A stretch of 9,376 nt of DNA from Acidobacteriota bacterium (GTDB lineage: Bacteria; Acidobacteriota; Terriglobia; UBA7540): the NCBI GenBank assembly GCA_021827255.1, contig JAKAWO010000101.1, positions 1 through 9,376 on the forward strand, given 5' to 3'. The translations under genes and the position numbers were made by a program. This document shows, in pieces, positions 5,776 through 9,376 of this stretch (position 1 is the stretch's first letter; the number at the start of each line of letters is the position of its first letter). The notes beneath the pieces are model-generated. The model was not told where the DNA came from and searched no databases. It saw nothing but the letters and a program-made list of their open reading frames with translations.

Positions 5776-7107
5776 ATGGCCGCAACACTTCCTAGCTACC
5801 TAAGATCCTCGACGCCGAACCCGCTGGCGAAGCGGGCTCCGTGGTACAAAAACACTTTCCCTTCTTACGCGGGAATTTTTCTGTGGTACGCCTTTTATAT
5901 CCCGCTGGCCGCGCCCACCATCAGCAAGGCAGACCTCGGCGTGTGCCTGCTGGGGCTGTTGATCGCGGGCCTGTTGTGCTTTGCGCTTTACTATTACGCG
6001 CCCGCGATGCTGGGGATGCAAACGGGGCGGCCACTTTACGTGGTCGGCGCCTCAACGTTCGGGACGGCGGGCGGTTACTTGATGCCCGGATTGCTGATGG
6101 GTCTTCTCCAGCTCGGATGGTTCGCCGTCGCCACCTATTACGCCACCAGTTACATCATGCAAGGGCTGGGGAGTAATTCGCGGATACTCTTTGTGGTGAT
6201 CGCGCTGGTTTGGGCGTATAGCTTGGCGTGGGTGGCGATCAAGGGCATCCACTACGTGGCGCGCGTGGCGCAGTTTCTCAATTGGGTTCCACTCATCATG
6301 ATCCTGATAGTTTTCTGGGCCAACCGCAAAGGCATTTCGAGCTATCACCCGGCGCAACCTGACAACTGGAGTGGATTCCTAGCCATGCTAAGCCTAGTGA
6401 TCGGGTTTTTTGCCACTGCGGGCGCGGCGGGAGCGGATTTTGGGATGAACAACCGCAATCGGCGCGACATTGCGTTGGGCGGGCTAACCGGCATCACCCT
6501 GGCCATCCTAGTTGCAGGCGGCCTGGCGGTTCTTTCGGTCGCCGGTCACATCGGCCAAACGGCTGGCGCTGCCAATTATGATTACGCTACCGCGATTAAG
6601 AGTGTCGGGGCACTGGCGCCGATCGTGTTTTTCCTTTTTGCCGCTGCCTCCCTGGTTCCGACCTGCTTTTGCACATTTATCGCTGCAAACAGCTTTGGAA
6701 CCATGCTGCCGAAGATTCCACGCAGCTTCTCGACCATGGTCGGCGTGACGATCGGAGCGATTCTGGCGGTCACGGGCGTCGCCGAAAATCTGGTCGGTTT
6801 CTTTACGCTGGTGGGCGCGTCGTTCGGGCCGATTTGCGGCGCCATGGCTGCGGATTATCTGCTCGCCGGGAAAAAATGGTCGGGGCCGCGCCAGGGCATT
6901 AACTGGGCCGGCTATGTAGCATGGGCGGTGGGGTTCGTCGTGGGGATTCTGGATAAAATCCCCGGCGTTCCCGCGAGTTGGGTTCGAGCCGACCGGCCGG
7001 AAGTCCTGTTTTCTTTCTTGGTCGGATTCCTGATCTATTGCCTGCTGTCCGCGCTCCGCTTGCGCCCGCCGGTGATTTACGCCGAAGCGCTCGGCGCCGC
7101 GGAATAA
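5776..7107 (+). CDS. NCS1-family (CodB-like) nucleobase/cation symporter
   Basis: This is a 443-residue inner-membrane permease of the nucleobase:cation symporter-1 type, which imports purines, pyrimidines or related compounds with a proton or sodium ion. The N-terminus (LAKRAPWYKNTFPSYAGIFLW, about 17-37) is typical of these permeases. It is followed by about 12 hydrophobic segments, including 57-74, 101-120, 137-155, 171-181, 210-230, 241-258, 281-300, 331-345 and 417-436. GADFGMNNRNRRDI near 219-232 corresponds to the charged region after a middle helix, and GPICGAMAADYLL at 361-373 matches the conserved 'GP..G...ADYF' region of the CodB group. I chose ATG 5776, with GGAGGG just upstream (5767-5772); a TTG nine codons earlier is also in frame. 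The substrate is unknown, and no nucleobase-salvage gene lies nearby. mscL follows after 31 bp on the same strand. Confidence 0.85.
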   Translation: MAATLPSYLRSSTPNPLAKRAPWYKNTFPSYAGIFLWYAFYIPLAAPTISKADLGVCLLGLLIAGLLCFALYYYAPAMLGMQTGRPLYVVGASTFGTAGGYLMPGLLMGLLQLGWFAVATYYATSYIMQGLGSNSRILFVVIALVWAYSLAWVAIKGIHYVARVAQFLNWVPLIMILIVFWANRKGISSYHPAQPDNWSGFLAMLSLVIGFFATAGAAGADFGMNNRNRRDIALGGLTGITLAILVAGGLAVLSVAGHIGQTAGAANYDYATAIKSVGALAPIVFFLFAAASLVPTCFCTFIAANSFGTMLPKIPRSFSTMVGVTIGAILAVTGVAENLVGFFTLVGASFGPICGAMAADYLLAGKKWSGPRQGINWAGYVAWAVGFVVGILDKIPGVPASWVRADRPEVLFSFLVGFLIYCLLSALRLRPPVIYAEALGAAE

Positions 7108-7138
7108 ATGTGCAGCCCTGACGAAGGAGAGATGAACC

Positions 7139-7591
7139 ATGCTCAAAGAGTTCAAGGAATTCACTATGCGCGGCAGCGTGATGGACATGGCCGTGGGAAT
7201 TATTCTGGGAGCGGCGTTCGGCAAAATCGTCACCTCACTCGTCAACGACGTTCTGATGCCGCCAGTCGGATTGCTACTGGGCAAAGTGGATTTTTCAAGC
7301 CTCTACCTGAATCTTTCCGGGCGGCGCTATGCTTCGCTGGCTGAGGCGCGCAAGGCCGGAGCAGCGGTCGTCGCTTACGGCAGCTTTTTGAACTCGGTTA
7401 TCAGCTTTCTGATCGTGGCTTTCGCGGTGTTCCTTCTGGTCCGGCAGATTAACCGGCTGAAGCGGGAGCGGGAGCCGGCGCCCGCCCCAGCCGCTGCGCC
7501 CGCCACCAAAGAATGTCCCTACTGCTTCTCAATGATTCCAGCCAAGGCCACGCGATGCCCGCAGTGTACCTCGGCCCTGCCAGCCGCTTGA
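7139..7591 (+). CDS. mscL: Large-conductance mechanosensitive channel MscL with zinc ribbon
   Basis: MscL forms a homopentameric inner-membrane pore that opens under membrane tension and releases solutes during sudden osmotic down-shock. The 150-residue product has the family N-terminus (KEFKEFTMRGSVMDMAVGII), a first membrane helix at about 14-45 with the small-residue pore-lining stretch, a periplasmic loop with the YGSFLNSVISF signature at 80-90, and a second helix to about 103. E. coli MscL is 136 residues. In place of the usual C-terminal helical bundle there is a Pro/Ala-rich linker (112-122) and a likely zinc ribbon with Cys126, Cys129, Cys140 and Cys143 (CPYC and CPQC). AAGGAG (7124-7129) lies 9 nt before the ATG. 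The gene is probably co-transcribed with the permease 31 bp upstream. The family assignment is firm; the role of the ribbon is unknown. Confidence 0.95.
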   Translation: MLKEFKEFTMRGSVMDMAVGIILGAAFGKIVTSLVNDVLMPPVGLLLGKVDFSSLYLNLSGRRYASLAEARKAGAAVVAYGSFLNSVISFLIVAFAVFLLVRQINRLKREREPAPAPAAAPATKECPYCFSMIPAKATRCPQCTSALPAA

Positions 7592-7683
7592 GGATGGGCG
7601 AGCGAGCCCGGCGCATCCGCTGCCTGTTGCCTTCGGCCGGTAATTCCTGAGAGTGAGCGCGGCGCCCCGCTTGGGGATCGCGG

Positions 7684-7689
7684 TATAAT
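7684..7689 (+). promoter_or_regulatory. Consensus -10 box TATAAT before the deacetylase gene
   Basis: A perfect TATAAT lies 25 bp upstream of the ATG at 7715, leaving room for a short leader containing AAGGAG (7704-7709). No good -35 is found at the usual distance (7661-7666 is GGCGCC), so the promoter may depend on an activator. It implies separate transcription from mscL. Confidence 0.5.
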
Positions 7690-7714
7690 CATCATTTCGT
7701 CCCAAGGAGCTGTA

Positions 7715-9355
7715 ATGCGCAGAAGCCCGGCGCACAAGGCAAGGCAGGAAGCTCGAATGCCGCTGAGAGAACCCGTCCGGCTGGCCGCACCCGTTGTTTT
7801 TCTACTGTTGCTTCCGCTCGCGGCGTGGGGGCAATTTCGATTGCGGGTGGTGACAGACCACGCCACGTATAACGCGGGAGCAACCGTGCGGGCGCGCGTT
7901 GTGTTCGCGGCGCCGCCGTTTCCATCGCGCGCCGTCCAACTGCTGGCCGCGGTTCGATACGCCGGACAGACCGTGCCGATTGCAGCCGCTCGCGCCATCG
8001 TCCCATCCTTCATTCCGTCCGTCGAAACCTCTTCAACGGCCTACGCCACCCTCTGGAAAGTTCCGAGCAATGCCCCGACGGGCCGGTATGACGTTGACCT
8101 TACGGTGCGGGACCACGCGGACGGGCGCGTGCTGCTGAACCTCCCGGACGCTGGCTCATTTGCCGTTCACCGGCTGCTCGTGAGAATCGTTCGGATTCAG
8201 CTTGACCGGACGTTCTACACTTCCGGTGACTCGGTGAGCTGTCGGGTGGCGATCAAAAATCTTACCCGCCAACCTCTCCAGGGCCTGCGGGTGGAATTTT
8301 CAAATCGTTACTGGCCGTGGATTGCCGGGCCGGCGGCGCAAGCGGCGGCAAGCATTGTGCCGCTCACTACTGATCTGAAGCTTGCTCCCGGCGAAGAGCA
8401 TGAGATTCGCGCCGCTCATGTCGCCGCCGCGCCCAAAGTTTCAAAGCCCACCTTCCATCAGTATGGGGTCGTGGTGTGGGATCATGCGCGGCGGACTGCC
8501 CTGGCGATTGCCTTCAGCCCGCTGGTCATCGTGCGACCGCCAGGAGTGGATGCCCCAATTCCCTATCCGCCGCAATACGTTTATCCTGAACTCAACGATC
8601 TGAACTTCACGGCTTACCGGCAGTTTTATCCCTCCCAACTTGACCGGGCGGCCATCGGCTTCGGAGGCGCCCACACAATGGTTCCCCTGGGCGCGGAGGC
8701 GACCTTCGGGCTGTCGGTCCGTAACCCGACGTCGAAACCCTGGCAGAGCGTTTCCGTGACGGCCCGTCTGCTGGATGGCAAAGCCCACGTGATTGCGCGT
8801 CAAACCCTTGAACGGGACATCCACCTCGATCCGGGTCAAGCGCCGATCGCGCGAACTATTCGGTTCAAGCTGCCCGCCGTGGCCGGCCTCTACCGAGTCC
8901 ACGTCGCCGTCGAGGACTCGCTCGGCAATGTTCTGGCCTCGAATGAAATCGGGCTGGCGGCGAATCCGATGCCGAAGTCCATTTTGATTTTCTGCGCTCA
9001 CGAGGACGACGAAGGCGCATGGATGGGCATGATTCGCGCCGCCATCGAAAACGATATTCCGCTTCACGTGGTCTATCTGACGAGCGGCGACGCCGGCTCG
9101 TGCGACATGTATTACCAGCGCTCGTGTGGGCCGGCCACCGCGCTCAATTTTGGCTATATTCGCATGGGAGAAAGCCGGGCCGCGCTCGCGCACTTGGGCG
9201 TGCCGCGGAAAGACATCGAGTTTCTGGGATTGCCCGACGGCGGCTCGGGGGAAATCTGGTACAACCACATTTCAGCCTCTAACCCTTATCTCGCCGTGTT
9301 GCTGGCGTGCGATCACGCGCCGTACACCGGTTTGGTTAAGCCGAATCTGCCTTAG
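7715..9355 (+). CDS. Secreted beta-sandwich protein with truncated PIG-L deacetylase domain
   Basis: This encodes 546 residues. A basic N-terminus, a hydrophobic stretch (about 23-38) and AWG-Q form a signal peptide, so the protein probably acts outside the cytoplasm. Residues 41-415 look like repeated beta-sandwich domains; LDRTFYTSGDSV at 163-174 and PLGAEATFGLSVRNPT at 324-339 recall macroglobulin- or CARDB-like units. From about 421 a PIG-L/LmbE domain begins (KSILIFCAHEDDEGAW), a zinc-dependent N-deacetylase fold acting on amino-sugar conjugates. H429, D431 or D432 and E433 match the AHPDDE motif, with Glu replacing Pro, and GESRAALAHLGV at 485-496 is the next conserved helix. The domain ends after about 125 residues at TAG, before the usual HPDH-type motif that gives another metal ligand. 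The same frame stays open past the TAG to the window edge (GRDAGLK), so an early stop, rather than a natural end, is likely. AAGGAG (7704-7709) five nt from the ATG fixes the start. Activity of the shortened form is doubtful. Confidence 0.8.
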   Translation: MRRSPAHKARQEARMPLREPVRLAAPVVFLLLLPLAAWGQFRLRVVTDHATYNAGATVRARVVFAAPPFPSRAVQLLAAVRYAGQTVPIAAARAIVPSFIPSVETSSTAYATLWKVPSNAPTGRYDVDLTVRDHADGRVLLNLPDAGSFAVHRLLVRIVRIQLDRTFYTSGDSVSCRVAIKNLTRQPLQGLRVEFSNRYWPWIAGPAAQAAASIVPLTTDLKLAPGEEHEIRAAHVAAAPKVSKPTFHQYGVVVWDHARRTALAIAFSPLVIVRPPGVDAPIPYPPQYVYPELNDLNFTAYRQFYPSQLDRAAIGFGGAHTMVPLGAEATFGLSVRNPTSKPWQSVSVTARLLDGKAHVIARQTLERDIHLDPGQAPIARTIRFKLPAVAGLYRVHVAVEDSLGNVLASNEIGLAANPMPKSILIFCAHEDDEGAWMGMIRAAIENDIPLHVVYLTSGDAGSCDMYYQRSCGPATALNFGYIRMGESRAALAHLGVPRKDIEFLGLPDGGSGEIWYNHISASNPYLAVLLACDHAPYTGLVKPNLP

Positions 9356-9376
9356 GGTCGCGACGCTGGGTTGAAA

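Noticed and set aside
6508..7284. 258-codon minus-strand frame across the permease and mscL
   Set aside because: It lies opposite two well-identified membrane-protein genes and has no membrane or family signal of its own.
8441..9268. 275-codon minus-strand frame opposite the deacetylase gene
   Set aside because: It is antisense to a gene with a signal peptide, strong ribosome site and PIG-L motif.
1..9376. CRISPR array, tRNA, rRNA, transposase or defence cluster
   Set aside because: I found no regularly spaced repeats, clover-leaf sequence, rRNA-like stretch, transposase motif or known defence gene on either strand by eye.

Overview
The window is GC-rich bacterial chromosome with well-separated genes on both strands. 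Remembered family resemblances point weakly to Acidobacteriota: a MscL channel with a C-terminal zinc ribbon, a secreted protein with an 'ITNNYSSPITA...VFADGTAVG' pattern, large cobalamin-type radical SAM enzymes, and GGTTCGTTTGG repeats between genes. No ribosomal or other phylogenetic marker is present, so this placement is an inference.

Left part (1-1911). The 3' end of an unrecognised plus-strand gene is followed by about 300 bp of repeat-rich non-coding DNA. Next come minus-strand genes for secreted proteins. One is a 268-residue hypothetical protein with a signal peptide. Upstream of it is a small cysteine-rich secreted protein that appears to be split in two by a one-base frameshift. 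A near-consensus promoter (TTGACA, 17 bp, TAGCAT) precedes the split gene, and its spacer carries nine consecutive G residues.

Centre (2184-5455). Two large enzymes converge tail to tail. Each has an N-terminal cobalamin-binding-like region and a radical SAM core with a visible CxxxCxxC cluster motif. They belong to the anaerobic B12-type radical SAM group, but their substrates cannot be read from sequence. The first resembles the DUF4070 group that includes hopanoid methylases.

Right part (5776-9355). An NCS1-type (CodB-like) nucleobase/cation symporter is followed after 31 bp by mscL, probably in one operon. Behind its own TATAAT box lies a secreted protein made of beta-sandwich-like domains and a C-terminal PIG-L/LmbE deacetylase domain. 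That domain stops at a TAG before its usual last metal-binding motif, and the same frame stays open after the TAG to the window edge.

I see no CRISPR array, tRNA, rRNA, transposase or recognisable defence cluster. Nothing here amounts to a clearly new multi-gene system. The best leads are the homopolymer in the promoter, the split acidic cysteine-rich protein, the stop inside the deacetylase domain and the convergent radical SAM pair.
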